NCBI GenBank assembly: GCA_026636295.1
Contig: CP089459.1
Coordinates: forward strand, 310,001 to 374,000
Origin: Medakamo hakoo
Lineage: Eukaryota > Chlorophyta > Trebouxiophyceae > Coccomyxaceae
DNA length: 64,000 bases
Reading direction: 5' to 3'
This document shows positions 28,338 to 38,195 of this stretch, one piece after another (positions within the stretch are counted from its first letter, which is position 1; each line of letters begins with the position of its first letter). The position numbers and the translations under genes were made by a program. The notes below the pieces were generated by a model that was not told the DNA's origin, made no database searches, and was given only the letters and a program-made list of their open reading frames with translations.

Positions 28338-29366
28338 ATGCTCCGCTCCGTCGCCCTGGCTGCCCTGGGTCAGGGTCGGCGCCTAGCGAGCCTGGAGGCG
28401 GTCGCGATTCCCGGTGCAGGCGCGGCCGCCGCCCTGCGCGCGGCATCATCGTCGTCGCCGCCGCCGCCCGGTGCCACCTCCGACCCAGCAGCCACCGCCT
28501 CGACGACCACGGAAGCCGACCCGCCGCCGCCCGAGGCCAGCAACGACCCGGTCGCCGCCCTCCTCCGCCGATTGGGCACGGCCCGGTCCTGCACCCGCAA
28601 ATCCGTCGCCGACACGGTCGGCCTGTTCGACATCTTCACCTCGTCGCTCCGGGCCGCGCGCGCGGGCCTTGCCGTCTCGCTGACCACGCGCGCCATCGAG
28701 ACCGATTTTTCGGCGCCCGAATTCTTGGAGGGCGCATGTGCCGCGTATCACGCTGTCCACGCGGCTGTCGCGGGCCAGGCGTGGGGCGAGCTGAGGGGCA
28801 TGGTCGCGCCCGCGCTGGCCGACGCGGCGCAAGGCCTGGTCGGCGCGGCCGCGGCAGAAGGCCTGGCCGTCTCTTTGGAAGTCGAACCGTCCGTGCGCGC
28901 GGAAATCGATACCATGACGCTGCTGTCCGCGGACCTGGTGGCCGCCATTGCTGCCGCCGGCGGGAGGCGGGAGGTGGGAGGCAGGAGTGGCGACGGCTCG
29001 ACGGCCGCCGCCGCGGCCGAGGAGGCGGGCGATGACGAGGACGACAGCGAGCCGCCCGCCTCCGCCTCCTCCGCCTCCGGCCCGCCGCCCTCGCCCTTCA
29101 ACCCGGACCTGACGGGTCGCCACCAGGCCATGCACGTCCGTTTTTCAGGCGGGGCGGTCACCCTGCGCCTGGCGGCGGCGCACGGCGCGGCAGCCGCGGC
29201 GGCCGCGGCGGGGCTGGCCACGAAACCGCCGCCGACGGAGGGCGCGGTCCTGGAAGTCACCGACCGGCGGGCGCGTGTGTGGGTGTTTGAGCGTGGACCC
29301 CTGCCGTCAGGGTTGCCGGTCCGGGATACGCAACTGCCGTGGAGGGTGCTGGCGATCGAACATTAG
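28338..29366 (+). CDS. Tim44-like domain protein, probably mitochondrial
   Basis: This is a single-exon gene of 342 residues. A short Arg/Ala-rich N-terminus (MLRSVALAALGQGRRLAS) suggests a mitochondrial presequence, followed by an Ala/Ser/Pro linker. The central region has IETDFSAPEFLEGACAAYHA, AVHAAVAGQAWGELRGMVAP and LADAAQGLV, the helical entry of a Tim44-like/MRPL45-like fold, and then VSLEVEPSVRAEIDTMTLL. The end is RVWVFERGPLPSG, then LPVRDTQLPWRVLAIEH, also as in this fold. Tim44-like proteins in plants include import-motor subunits and membrane-associated ribosomal proteins. Which of these applies is not clear. A glycine/serine/acidic insertion at about 215-260 interrupts the domain. 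Confidence 0.6.
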   Translation: MLRSVALAALGQGRRLASLEAVAIPGAGAAAALRAASSSSPPPPGATSDPAATASTTTEADPPPPEASNDPVAALLRRLGTARSCTRKSVADTVGLFDIFTSSLRAARAGLAVSLTTRAIETDFSAPEFLEGACAAYHAVHAAVAGQAWGELRGMVAPALADAAQGLVGAAAAEGLAVSLEVEPSVRAEIDTMTLLSADLVAAIAAAGGRREVGGRSGDGSTAAAAAEEAGDDEDDSEPPASASSASGPPPSPFNPDLTGRHQAMHVRFSGGAVTLRLAAAHGAAAAAAAAGLATKPPPTEGAVLEVTDRRARVWVFERGPLPSGLPVRDTQLPWRVLAIEH

Positions 29367-29481
29367 GATGGGAGAGAACAAGGGGAAGAGGGGAGGGAGG
29401 GCGGGGGGGGTCGTGGTCGGTAACCCACTCCAGTGTCTGCTCCAGTGTGCCTTCCTTTTTTTCGTCGGTCCCTTCGGCGCC

Positions 29482-29991
29482 ATGCCTTCCACCCCGCCAC
29501 CCCCACCCCTCACCCTGCCCAGTGCCTCACTGGACGCTACGCTCGCCGCTTTTGAAGCCCGGGCTGCCGGGCTGGGCGACCTGCCGGAAGCGCGCAAGGT
29601 GTGGCGGGGGTGGGTCGTCGCGAGTCGCGGCGACGCGCGCTCCCCCCCCGCCCTCCCCCCTTCCCTTCCCCACTCCACGGTCCACCCCCCCCACCCCCAC
29701 TCCCACCCCCGGCCCCCGCACTCTCAACAGCTCCTGGCCGCCATGCGCCGCCACACGCTGGGCTTGCACCAAGCCCGCGGCGAGTGCGATGGCCCCGCCG
29801 CCGCCGCGGCGGCGGCCTGTCCACCACCAGCGCCCGACCCCACCGCGGGCGGGCGCACGCCGCCGGCGGTCGCGGCCGCGTACAAACGCTACAAGCGGGA
29901 GCGGGAGGCGGAGGACGCGGCGGAGCGGGCGCGGGGCGGTGGGATCGTGCTGGCGCTGGAGGGCGGTGGTGGCGGTCGGCGCGCCGAGTGA
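29482..29991 (+). CDS. Small hypothetical protein
   Basis: Exons are 29482-29598 and 29731-29991 (donor GTGTGG, acceptor CAACAG, phase 0), giving 125 residues. The intron is also open in frame, so retention would give a longer protein, but its C-rich codons look non-coding. The N-terminal half is helical: SLDATLAAFEARAAGL, then DLPEARK joined to LLAAMRRHTLGLHQARGECD. The second half has a Pro/Ala linker and a charged helix, YKRYKREREAEDAAERARG. No family is recognised. It lies 115 bases downstream of the Tim44-like gene on the same strand and converges on Deg1. Confidence 0.5.
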   Translation: MPSTPPPPPLTLPSASLDATLAAFEARAAGLGDLPEARKVWRGWVVASRGDARSPPALPPSLPHSTVHPPHPHSHPRPPHSQQLLAAMRRHTLGLHQARGECDGPAAAAAAACPPPAPDPTAGGRTPPAVAAAYKRYKREREAEDAAERARGGGIVLALEGGGGGRRAE

Positions 29992-30128
29992 AAAACATGC
30001 CTCACCCACACACACGCCTCCCCCCCCACACACACACTCCCGTGGCCCGCTCCACGACCGGACCCTGTCTCCCTCACGCCCCCCTCGCCTGCACGCCCCC
30101 GGCACAGCCGGCCTCACCCCCTCAATAA

Positions 30129-31669
30129 TCACTCCCCCTTCACCAAGTCCCGCCCGCCCAGCGTCACGGTCAGCTCGACCGGCTTGCCGCCGCGCAGCAC
30201 GCCCACGCGCACGGCGTCGCCCGGCCGCCGCGAGTCCAGCGCTTCAAACAGGTCGGCCTGGCGGGCGATGGCCTTGCCGTCCAGCGACACGATGACGTCG
30301 CCCAGCACCAGGCGGCCCGCCGCGTCGCGGGTCGTGCCCCGGATGCCGGCCGCCGCCGCGGGCGTGCCCGGCGGCACGTCCAGCACCAGCACGCCCGCCT
30401 CGCCCAGCTGGCGCAGGACTTGGGGCGGGGCGACGGTGATGCCCAGCACGGGGCGGACGACCTTGCCGTACGTCAGGATCTGGGTGACCAGGCCGCGCGC
30501 CGTGTCGATGGGGATGGCGAAGCCGACGCCCGACGAGACGCCCTTGCCCGACGGGTCGGCGATCGCGGTGTTGATTCCGATGACCCGGCCGCGCGAGTCC
30601 AGGGCGACGCCGCCGCTGGAGCCGGGCGCGATGACGGAGGAGACCTGGATGACGCCCCGCACGGGCACGCCGCGCGGGTCCGCCGTCGGCAGCTCGCGGT
30701 TCAGGCCGGACACGACGCCCTCCGTCAGGGTGTGGTCCAGGCCGTACGGGTTGCCGATGGCATACACCTTTTGCCCGACCTGGAGGGACGAGGACGACCC
30801 CAGCTCCACGGGCCGCAGCTGGGCCAGCACAGCTTTGGGCGCCTGGAGCTGCAGGACGGCGACGTCTTTGGCCGGGTCGCCCGCGATGAGTGTGGCGTCG
30901 TACACGGACGCGTCGATGAGGGCGACTGTGTGTGTGTGTGTGTGTGTTGGTTCGAGGGGGGGTGCGGGTGTCGAGACACAATGCATGGAAGAACCAAAGG
31001 ACGCGCACCAGCAGCAGCGCACCTCCCCACACACATCCTACCTTTGATCGCGTCCGCGCCCTTGACCACATGGAAATTCGTGACGATGTGGCCCTGGTTG
31101 TCCCAGATGAACCCGCTCCCCGTGCCCTGGGGCGCGACCGCGACGTCCATCGCGCCATACCCTGTGCGGACAGCGGCCAGGTTGGCAATGTTCACGACAG
31201 ACGGTGTGACTTTGCGGAAGACCTTGACGGTCGCCAGTTCGGCCGGGTCCAGGTCGCGGTCGGCGGCCGAGTCCGGGCGGACCATGCTCTCCAGCGTCGC
31301 CGGGACGAAAGTGGAAGACGCAGGGGATGGTGTGGCCGCGGGCGTGGGCGCAGAGAGCGAGACGGGTGGCGACGGCGACGGCGCCAGGGCGGGGACGTCC
31401 GGGCGGCCGGCCAGGAAGAACAGAGCGGCCGCGCCAAGCGCTCCCAGGGCGATGCCTTTCAGCAGACCGCCGCCAGAGTCGCCGTCTCCCCCGCCACCAT
31501 TGAAAGCGGTGGGCGCAGCGGTCGAGAGCGGGCGTGTCATCGCTGGATGGACCAGGCCGCCTGGGCGGAGGGGAGGGATGGCGGCAGACCGGCGGACGGC
31601 GCCACGTGGTGATGGCGTCACCACACTGCTGCGGTGGCGGGCCAGGGCGCGCACTGGCGCCATGGTCAT
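30129..31669 (-). CDS. Deg1/DegP-type organellar serine protease with PDZ domain
   Basis: Exons are 31669-31042 and 30925-30129 (donor GTAGGA, phase 1), giving 474 residues. The N-terminus combines an Arg-rich targeting peptide with a hydrophobic segment (about 69-88) that could be a lumenal or membrane signal. The trypsin-like core has the triad His in TNFHVVKG (near 200), Asp in AKDVAVLQL (230) and Ser in APGSSGGVAL (313). YAIGNPYGLDHTLTEGVVSG and GVGFAIPIDT are typical of plant Deg1. One PDZ domain follows, with GVLVLDVPPGTPAAAAGI and LGDVIVSLDG. In plants Deg1 hexamers degrade damaged photosystem proteins in the thylakoid lumen. A mitochondrial Deg is possible. The intron acceptor sits inside a CA microsatellite. 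Confidence 0.88.
30928..30947. repeat. (GT/CA)n microsatellite forming the Deg1 intron 3' end
   Basis: About ten GT units on the plus strand read as (CA)n followed by CAG on the coding strand, so the dinucleotide repeat takes the place of a pyrimidine tract immediately before the splice acceptor. Confidence 0.75.
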
Positions 31670-32176
31670 GCGTGCTGTCCGTGTGTGTTGACGTGGAGGA
31701 GGGATGAAATGAGGGAGGAGGGGTAGCGCGAGGAGGTGCGCAAGGTCCTGCCTTCCGACGCGTCAAACAGGAGGTTGCGACCGTCCGATGGGGCCGTTTA
31801 ACCCACCGTCGCAACGGTGTGTGTCTGGACGTGCTTCCACAAAAAAGTGGGCGAGAAGGCGAGGCCAGCGACGGCGACGTCCGCGGCGTCTTCTAAAGTG
31901 ACCGGGCCATGCGGTGTTGTCCGCGCGCGGCCAGACAGAAAACGCCCGAGCTCCAGGCCTGGCACTCCATTCCTCAATGCCGCCACGCACCTGTGAGCAT
32001 GCGGTAGGTCACTAGGGTCAGGGTGGGGTGTGCTTGGAGGGGGTAGGAAGGGGTACGACGGCCCGACAGGCCGGACAAACTCGTTCTCTCTCTCCCTCTC
32101 TCTCTCTCTTGATGGGAGGACTGAGAGGGTTGGGCCCTCTCTCACTTCTCATTTTTTTCACGGGAGCCAAAGAACC
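31670..32176. promoter_or_regulatory. Divergent spacer between Deg1 and plastid bL28, with inverted repeat
   Basis: These 507 bases must hold both promoters. A perfect 8-base inverted repeat, GTTGCGAC at 31774-31781 and GTCGCAAC at 31808-31815, flanks a 26-base loop. A minus-strand open stretch at about 31798-31992 lacks an ATG and resembles no family. A CT-rich tract lies at 32086-32110. Confidence 0.5.
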
Positions 32177-33455
32177 ATGCCCGCCCCTTCCCTGGCCCGC
32201 GGCGTCGCCGACGTCGCGAGCCTGACCGCGCGGGTCTCGCGTGTGGCCCTGGCCGCCCCGCGGCCCGCGGCCGTTGCTGTGCAGGGTGCGTTATTGTGCT
32301 TGGCGCGGCGAGCAGCGTCGTCGGAGTGTTTGCCTTTCTCGCCCCGCGTGCAGGGTTCCGTGCAGGCTGCTCCAACGCCCACCGCACTGGCCCAGACCCA
32401 TACTAAGGAGTCTTGTGTGCACAATGAAAGCGGTTGTGAGACTGTGCCTTTGGCGCTGCGCCTGCGCGCCGCCCAATGCGAGCACCGGCGCGGCGGCTGC
32501 AGTGTTTGGCCTGGAACGACGTCCAGGCGCCGTGCCGCGCCCAGAGCCGATTTTCTTCCAGTCGTTCTGCTTTTAGAGCGTATATAACACGCACACGCGT
32601 GCTGTATGAAAGGTTTGGGCGGTTAGCACGCCCAACAACCCCCGCCGCCGGGATTTGAAGGCGACCCTGGCACCGGGCGAGCGCTCCCGCAGCCACACGC
32701 TCCGCCCCGCACCAAAAAAACGGCCACCGCCGCCCACACAAGCCTCTCATTCCTCCCTCCCACCTCTCCAAAAACACACACACAGCCTCCGGCCGCAAGT
32801 GCCAGCTGACGGGCACGAAGGCCAACAACGGCTACGTCGGTGCGTTTTTTTTTGATGTTCGCAACGAGGGACCGATCTCTCACGCGCAACCTAGCCACAC
32901 TCTCTCCGCGTGCCCTCGCCTGCGCGCGCCCGTCGACCGCGCCCCACCCGGCCACCCCCGTCCTCTCGTCCCTGCGCCCTCTCACACCTCTTCTCCCTTC
33001 TCCCCACCCACCCCCCGCCCCCTCCAAAAACAGTGACCTTCTCCCACATCCGCAACAAGAAGCTGCAGCAGGCCAACCTGCAGTGGAAGCGTGTGTACTG
33101 GCCGGAAGGCCAGCGCTGGGTCCGCCTCCGCCTGTGCACGCGCGCCATCAAGACCCTGGAAAAGAAGGGCCTGGCCGCCATGGCGGCCGAAGCCGGGCTG
33201 GACCTGGCGTCGCTGCCGTACACCGACGCGCGGCCGGCCCGCACCGAGTGGTTGGCCGCCCAGGCGGTCGTGCCGCCCCAGTCGGCCAAGCGCGTGGGCA
33301 GCTCTCGTAAGATGAAGAATGCTGAGAAGCTGGCGGCGTCGGCCAAGGCGCCGCTCGTCGCGCGGTACGTGCTCGGCGGGCCCCGTGTCGTGCTCACGCG
33401 CGACCCGGAGATGGTCGCGTCGGCCGCTCCGCGGGGTGCGGGCGCGCAGCCTTGA
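32177..33455 (+). CDS. RPL28: Chloroplast 50S ribosomal protein L28 (bL28c)
   Basis: Exons are 32177-32285, 32786-32839 and 33034-33455 (donors both GTGCGT, acceptors ACACAG and AAACAG), giving 194 residues. Exon 1 is a transit peptide. The 54-base second exon supplies [17 protein letters not shown], and exon 3 continues [20 protein letters not shown], then [20 protein letters not shown] and [18 protein letters not shown]. All of this is diagnostic of bL28. After the bacterial-length core comes a tail of about 80 residues with [10 protein letters not shown] and [17 protein letters not shown], longer than usual. The first intron (500 bases) is large for this window and carries a TATATAAC sequence near 32581. 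Identification is firm. Confidence 0.92.
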
Positions 33456-33696
33456 GAAATGAGGGAGAGCGTGTGGAGGGGGTGGAGAGACTTCTTCTTT
33501 TTTAAAACAACAACACTTGTGTAAAAGGCTCCTGTCTGTTCTTGAGCGGGATCCATGCTTATGTCTCGGCCGTGGTGGAAAAAGGCAGAGGAAAAAGCAG
33601 AGGCGAGTGACGGGTGGTTCTTTTCCGTCGTTGCAGACCGCCTTTCCATCTTTGCGTCGCGCATCTGCGCGCACGCCGGTTTTCACACCACACCCC

Positions 33697-36426
33697 ATGG
33701 ACAGCTCGGACGACGGCGGCGGCGCCTCGTCGAGCTCTGGCGGCGAGGAGGGCGGCGGCCGCCCAGGCCCGGGCGGCGGCCAGCGCCGGCGCCGCGGCGG
33801 GGGTGGGCGCGACGAAGCCTGGCTCGGCACGGCCTGGGACGATGATGGCGACGATTCCGGCGGCGGCCGGCGGCGACGCAAGCGCCACCGCTTGGCCGAG
33901 GAGCCGGGCAGCAGCGATGACGAGGGTGGATTGCGGCCCGTCGGCTTTGTTCGCGCGGCCAATGCGCATGCGGAGGCCGACGGCGAGGAAGCAGGCGAAG
34001 GCCGGGCTGGCCTGGGCGCCAGCCGGCGCCCTGCTGGTGAATACGACGACGACGACGACGACGACGACAACATGCGCGGCGGCCTGGGCGCCCGGCCTGG
34101 GCTGGGAGGCGGCGGCGGCGGCCTGGGCTTCCGCGCCGCCGCGTCTGACCAACCTGGCCCATCCGGCCTGGGCTGGGCGCCGCCCGCGGCCATGGTCGAC
34201 GACGACGACGACGACGGCCTGCCGTCCCTGCCCGGCGAGTTTGGACGGCGCATAACAGAGGGCGCGCGTCGCCGGCGCGAAGCCGAAGAGGCGGCCCGGG
34301 CGCCGGCTGTTGCTCAGACGCGCGGCCGCCAACCTCAACCTCCGCCTCCAGCCGCGGCCGACATTGGCACGTTTGAGAAGCACACAAAGGGCATCGGCGC
34401 CAAGCTGCTGGCCAAGATGGGCTACACACCCGGCGCGGGCCTGGGCAAAGACGGCCAGGGCATTGCCCGGCCTGTGCAGGCCGTGCAACGGCCGGGGAGG
34501 GCTGGGATGGGTTTTGGGCCGCGCGGCGAGCCCAAACCTCCCTCTGTCGCACCGCCGCCTCCTCCACCCGTCCCGCCGCCTGCCACGGGTAAACAAGAGC
34601 CGACTCAACGCCTGTGGCGGGCCCGCGACCGGGATGCCCGGGCCAAAAGGGAGGCGGCGGCGGCTAAAACTTTCGTCACGCCGGCTGAGCAGCAGGCGGC
34701 GGCCGCGGCCGTCGGCCCGATCCTCGACCTCACAGGCCCTCAAGCCCGGGTGCGGGCGGGGTTGGGCGGGCGCGCTGAAGACGCGGCTGGCGCTGAAGAC
34801 GAGGCGCTGCCCCTGCCGGAACTGCAGCACAACCTGCGGCTGCTGACCGACGCGGCGGGCGCGCGCGCGGCTGCGGCCGACGCGAAAGCGCGCGCGGCCC
34901 GCGACCGTGCGGCGGCCCTGGAACGCGAGAAGGAGCGGGCGGGGCGGGTGGTTGCGGCAGCGGAGGTGGAGGCGGCCCGGTTAGGGGCGCTGTCGGCCGG
35001 CGCGGCGGCCGCGGCCCAGGCGGCGGAGGCGGCGGGTGGCGCGCTGCCGCCGCCTGGAGACGCCGGGCGGGCCGCCGCAGCCGTCGCGGCCGACGCCGCC
35101 GCCCGGGCGTCCTTCGCCGCCTTGCGCCAGGCCCACCCATCGTCCTATGCAGCAGTGGGCTTGCCGGCCATCGCGGCCGCGGCCGCGCGACCCGCCCTCG
35201 CCGCCCGCTTCGGGCCCGGGTCGGAGTGGGACCCCCTCGCGGGCGGCGGCGGGCCGGGCGTCGCGGCCGCGGCCGAGTTTGTGGCCTGGCGCCCGCTGAC
35301 GGAAGCGGCCGGCCACCGCCACGGCGGTCCCAAACCCGTGTCCGACTGCGGCTACGCCCGCCTGGTGCGGGCGACGGCGCTGCCCACGTTGACCTCCGCC
35401 CTGGCGCGCGGGTGGGAGCCGCGCGACCCGGGGCCCGCGCTCGCGGTCGTCGAGGCGTGGGAAGCCGCGCTCCCGCCGCCCGACCGGGCGGCCCTGCACG
35501 CCACGGTCATCCTGCCGCGCCTGGCGGCTGCCGTCGAAGCCTGGGACCCGACGACCGACCCCGTCCCCGTCCACGCCTGGCTGCACCCCTGGCTGCCCAT
35601 CCTGGGCGAGGCGGCGATGGGCGCCCGCCTGTGGCCGCCGCTCCGCCACAGGCTCGCGTCGTGCCTGGCGGACTGGCACCCGTCCGACGGGTCGGCCGCG
35701 GCCCTGCTCCGCCCCTGGAAGCCCGTCTTTGCGCCACGAGACTGGGATGGCCTGCTGCGCAGGTGCATCGCCCCCAAACTGGCGTGGGCGGTGGGGGAGG
35801 GCGGGCCGCTGGACCTGGACCCGTCCGACCCGGCGCCCGACCTGAGCCCGTGGCACTGGGCCCTGGCCTGGGAGCCCCTGCTGGGGGCGGGGCCGCTGGC
35901 GTCGCTGCTGGCCACTCACTTCTTCCCGCGGTGGCGGGCCCTGCTGGACGCCTGGCTGGCCGCGCCCGGGTGTGAGCCGGACGAAGTGACGGCCTGGCAC
36001 GCCGGGTGGGCGGCCCTCCTGCCGCCGGCCATCGCGGCGCAGCCACCAGTGCGGGCGGCGCTCGCGGGCGGGCTGGACGCGATCAATCGCGGTGGGGCGC
36101 CGGCGCCACCGCCGCCGCCGGTGGCGGAGCCGGTGCCTGCTGCTCCACCACCGGCTGCTGCGCCGGAGGAGGCGGCGGCGGAAGAGCTGTCGTTGCGGGA
36201 GTTGATCGACGCGGCCGCGGCCGCGGCGGGCCTGCCGCCGCTCATCCCCGCCCCGGGCGGGCGCCGCCACGAAGGCCGCCCCGTCTTGATGTTGGGCCGG
36301 GTGCCCTGCGTGATGGATGCGAGCAAAGGGGTGTTGTTGATGCAGCGGAAGGGAGGAGGGTGGGTGCCGGCGAGCGTGGAGGACGTGGTGGCGGAGGATG
36401 CAAGGAGGCAGGGTGGCGGTGGGTAG
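33697..36426 (+). CDS. TFIP11/NTR1-type G-patch splicing factor (STIPL)
   Basis: This is a single-exon gene of 909 residues. The acidic, Gly-rich N-terminus includes eight GAC codons in a row (34045-34068). The G-patch lies at about 227-275 and reads FEKHTKGIGAKLLAKMGY, then TPGAGLGKDGQGIARPVQAV. Next is a helical Ala/Arg region and a GCFC-type domain with HPSSYAAVGLPAIAAAAARP, WDPL, PLTEAAGHRHGG, KPVSDCGYARLVRATALPTL, HAWLHPWLPILG and LRPWKPVFAPRDWDGLLRR. These are conserved in animal TFIP11 and plant STIPL1. The protein recruits and activates the DEAH helicase PRP43 for spliceosome disassembly in the nucleus. The end (RPVLMLGRVPCVMD, QRKGGGWVPASVEDVV) also fits the family. Identification is firm. 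Confidence 0.92.
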   Translation: MDSSDDGGGASSSSGGEEGGGRPGPGGGQRRRRGGGGRDEAWLGTAWDDDGDDSGGGRRRRKRHRLAEEPGSSDDEGGLRPVGFVRAANAHAEADGEEAGEGRAGLGASRRPAGEYDDDDDDDDNMRGGLGARPGLGGGGGGLGFRAAASDQPGPSGLGWAPPAAMVDDDDDDGLPSLPGEFGRRITEGARRRREAEEAARAPAVAQTRGRQPQPPPPAAADIGTFEKHTKGIGAKLLAKMGYTPGAGLGKDGQGIARPVQAVQRPGRAGMGFGPRGEPKPPSVAPPPPPPVPPPATGKQEPTQRLWRARDRDARAKREAAAAKTFVTPAEQQAAAAAVGPILDLTGPQARVRAGLGGRAEDAAGAEDEALPLPELQHNLRLLTDAAGARAAAADAKARAARDRAAALEREKERAGRVVAAAEVEAARLGALSAGAAAAAQAAEAAGGALPPPGDAGRAAAAVAADAAARASFAALRQAHPSSYAAVGLPAIAAAAARPALAARFGPGSEWDPLAGGGGPGVAAAAEFVAWRPLTEAAGHRHGGPKPVSDCGYARLVRATALPTLTSALARGWEPRDPGPALAVVEAWEAALPPPDRAALHATVILPRLAAAVEAWDPTTDPVPVHAWLHPWLPILGEAAMGARLWPPLRHRLASCLADWHPSDGSAAALLRPWKPVFAPRDWDGLLRRCIAPKLAWAVGEGGPLDLDPSDPAPDLSPWHWALAWEPLLGAGPLASLLATHFFPRWRALLDAWLAAPGCEPDEVTAWHAGWAALLPPAIAAQPPVRAALAGGLDAINRGGAPAPPPPPVAEPVPAAPPPAAAPEEAAAEELSLRELIDAAAAAAGLPPLIPAPGGRRHEGRPVLMLGRVPCVMDASKGVLLMQRKGGGWVPASVEDVVAEDARRQGGGG

Positions 36427-36548
36427 AGAGTGTGTGTGTGTCAGCCGTTTTTTGTTCCAGACTTGCTACGTCCCGACGACGCCCCGCGCCCGCAAGACTG
36501 TTGCCGCACGCTCCCCGTTCTCTCACTCCCACCTACTCATTCCCATTC

Positions 36549-38084
36549 TCAGTGCGTGGGCGCCAGCTTCCGCCCACCGGCCGCCGCCACTTTCGCCGGC
36601 GACCCACCCGCCGCCACCTTGGCTGCTTTCGCCGCGGGCGTCGGCGCAGGCGTCTTCCCCGGCGCGTCGGCCGCACCATTCTTCACCGCCGCCGTCGCGG
36701 CCGCGTCGGCAGACTCGGCCGCCGTGCCGTGCTCCGTCAAAAAGTGTTCCGCCGACAGGGCGGCCATGCAGCCCGTCCCCGCCGCCGTGATCGCCTGCCT
36801 CCACTTTTTGTCCTGCACATCCCCGGCCGCGAACACGCCCGGCACGGACGTCTCCACCGTGCCCGGCTTGGTCACGATGTACCCATCTTCGTCCGTCGCG
36901 ACCTGGCCGCCCAAGAATTTGGACGCGGGCTCGTGGCCGATGGCGAAGAACAAACCCGACAGCGGCAGGTCGGTCACCGCGCCCGTCTGCAGGTTTTTCA
37001 CTTTGACGCCGCCGAGCTTGCCCTTTTCGTTGCCGTACGCTTCTTCGACGACAGAGTGCCAGACCATGGTGATTTTGGGGTGGGCCAGCGCCCGCGCCTG
37101 CATGATTTTGGACGCGCGCAGCTCGCCGCGGCGGTGGATGATGTGGACGGACGACCCGTACTTGGTCAAGAACAGTGCTTCCTCCATGGCGGTGTCGCCG
37201 CCGCCAACGACCGCCAGGGGCGCGTTGCGGAACATGGGGGCGGCGCCATCGCAGACCGCGCACGCGGAAATGCCCTTGTTCCAGTACCCGTCAGCCTCGC
37301 CCGACCCGGGGAAGGTCAGGCGGCGCGCGACCGCGCCGGTCGCGATGATCACCGTGTCCGCGACCGCCGTGCGTTCGGCGGTGCGCACAGTGAACGGGCG
37401 GCGAGACAGGTCGACGGAGGTGACGGTTTCCGAGAAAATGCGGGTGCCGAACTTCTCGGATTGGGCGCTGTCGTTGCGGAGGCATGGGGGTGAGCGAGTG
37501 AGTGCCACCCCCCCTCCCTCGAGGTGGGGTGGTCGAAGCGAACACACACGAGCGCGCGTGCGTCTGCGTCCTGATGATGCGAGGCGCGTGGTGGCTGGGA
37601 CGCGCCCGGACGCCCCTCCTTCCTCGCTGACCGTGTGGTCCAGATGTTCGCACGCCCATCCGTGAGTGGATAAAGCCCGCGCGGTCGCGTCGGCCTCCTG
37701 CACGCTCCCGCTTTCGACCTCCGCTCAAATTCGAGGCGGAGCGCGCGCCCGCCCCCGCTCGCAAAACACTCACCGGAACTTGTCGCAGATCTCGGCGCCC
37801 ATGATGCCCTCGGGGAAGCCCGGGAAGTTCTCCACGTCCGTCGTCGTCGTCAGCTGGCCGCCGGCGGCGATGCCGTTGGCCAGCCACCCCTCAAAGAGCA
37901 CGGGCCGCAGCTCGGCGCGGGCAGTGTAGATGGCGGCCGTGTGCGCGGCCGGGCCGGAGCCGATGATGCACACGGCCGTGCGCAGCGGCGTGGACTTGTC
38001 AGCGGAGGGAGACATGGCAGCAGAGGCGAGGGCGGTGGACGTGGACAGGGCGCGGCGGGTGGAGTACAGGGCGGCCCGGAGCAT
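36549..38084 (-). CDS. NADPH-dependent thioredoxin reductase (NTRA/B type)
   Basis: Exons are 38084-37774 and 37467-36549 (donor GTGAGT, acceptor CGACAG, phase 2), giving 409 residues. The FAD motif GSGPAA is at 42-47. Splicing joins EICDKF to [12 protein letters not shown], as in plant NTRs. The redox pair is C173-AVC-C176 in [15 protein letters not shown]-binding [20 protein letters not shown] and [12 protein letters not shown] follow, then [20 protein letters not shown]. It reduces thioredoxin with NADPH. The N-terminal ~24 residues before a second Met look like a mitochondrial presequence, so dual cytosol/mitochondrion targeting is plausible. Unusually, about 55 residues of Ala/Lys/Pro-rich tail ([18 protein letters not shown]) follow the normal end. 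No C-terminal thioredoxin domain is present, so it is not NTRC. Confidence 0.93.
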
Positions 38085-38195
38085 GCGCGCTGTGTGTTGA
38101 GCGAGTGAGACAGGCGGGCCGACCACCTCGGGCACGGTGGCCCCACCGTGCCCGAGTGTTTGTTTTTTCTTCCGTCTCCCATTCACACGTCTCCG

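Noticed and set aside
29599-29730. Treating 29482-29991 as one uninterrupted exon
   Set aside because: The frame stays open through 29599-29730, but that stretch is a C-rich tract ending CTCTCAACAG, typical of the introns here.
25190-31669. Bacterial contamination or recent transfer for TatD and Deg1
   Set aside because: Both are common nuclear genes in algae. Deg1 is spliced and carries a targeting peptide, and base composition matches the neighbours.
31798-31992. A minus-strand open stretch upstream of Deg1 as an extra gene
   Set aside because: It has no ATG, no family resemblance and an uncertain acceptor, and it sits in the expected promoter region.
32625-32675. A tRNA-like T-loop (TTCAAATCC on the minus strand) in the bL28c intron
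   Set aside because: The flanking bases do not form a five-pair T stem with a seven-base loop, and no A box or anticodon arm lies at the right distance.
34045-34068. Tandem GAC repeat as a CRISPR-like or satellite element
   Set aside because: It is an in-frame poly-Asp codon run within the TFIP11-type gene. No spacer-repeat array exists in the window.
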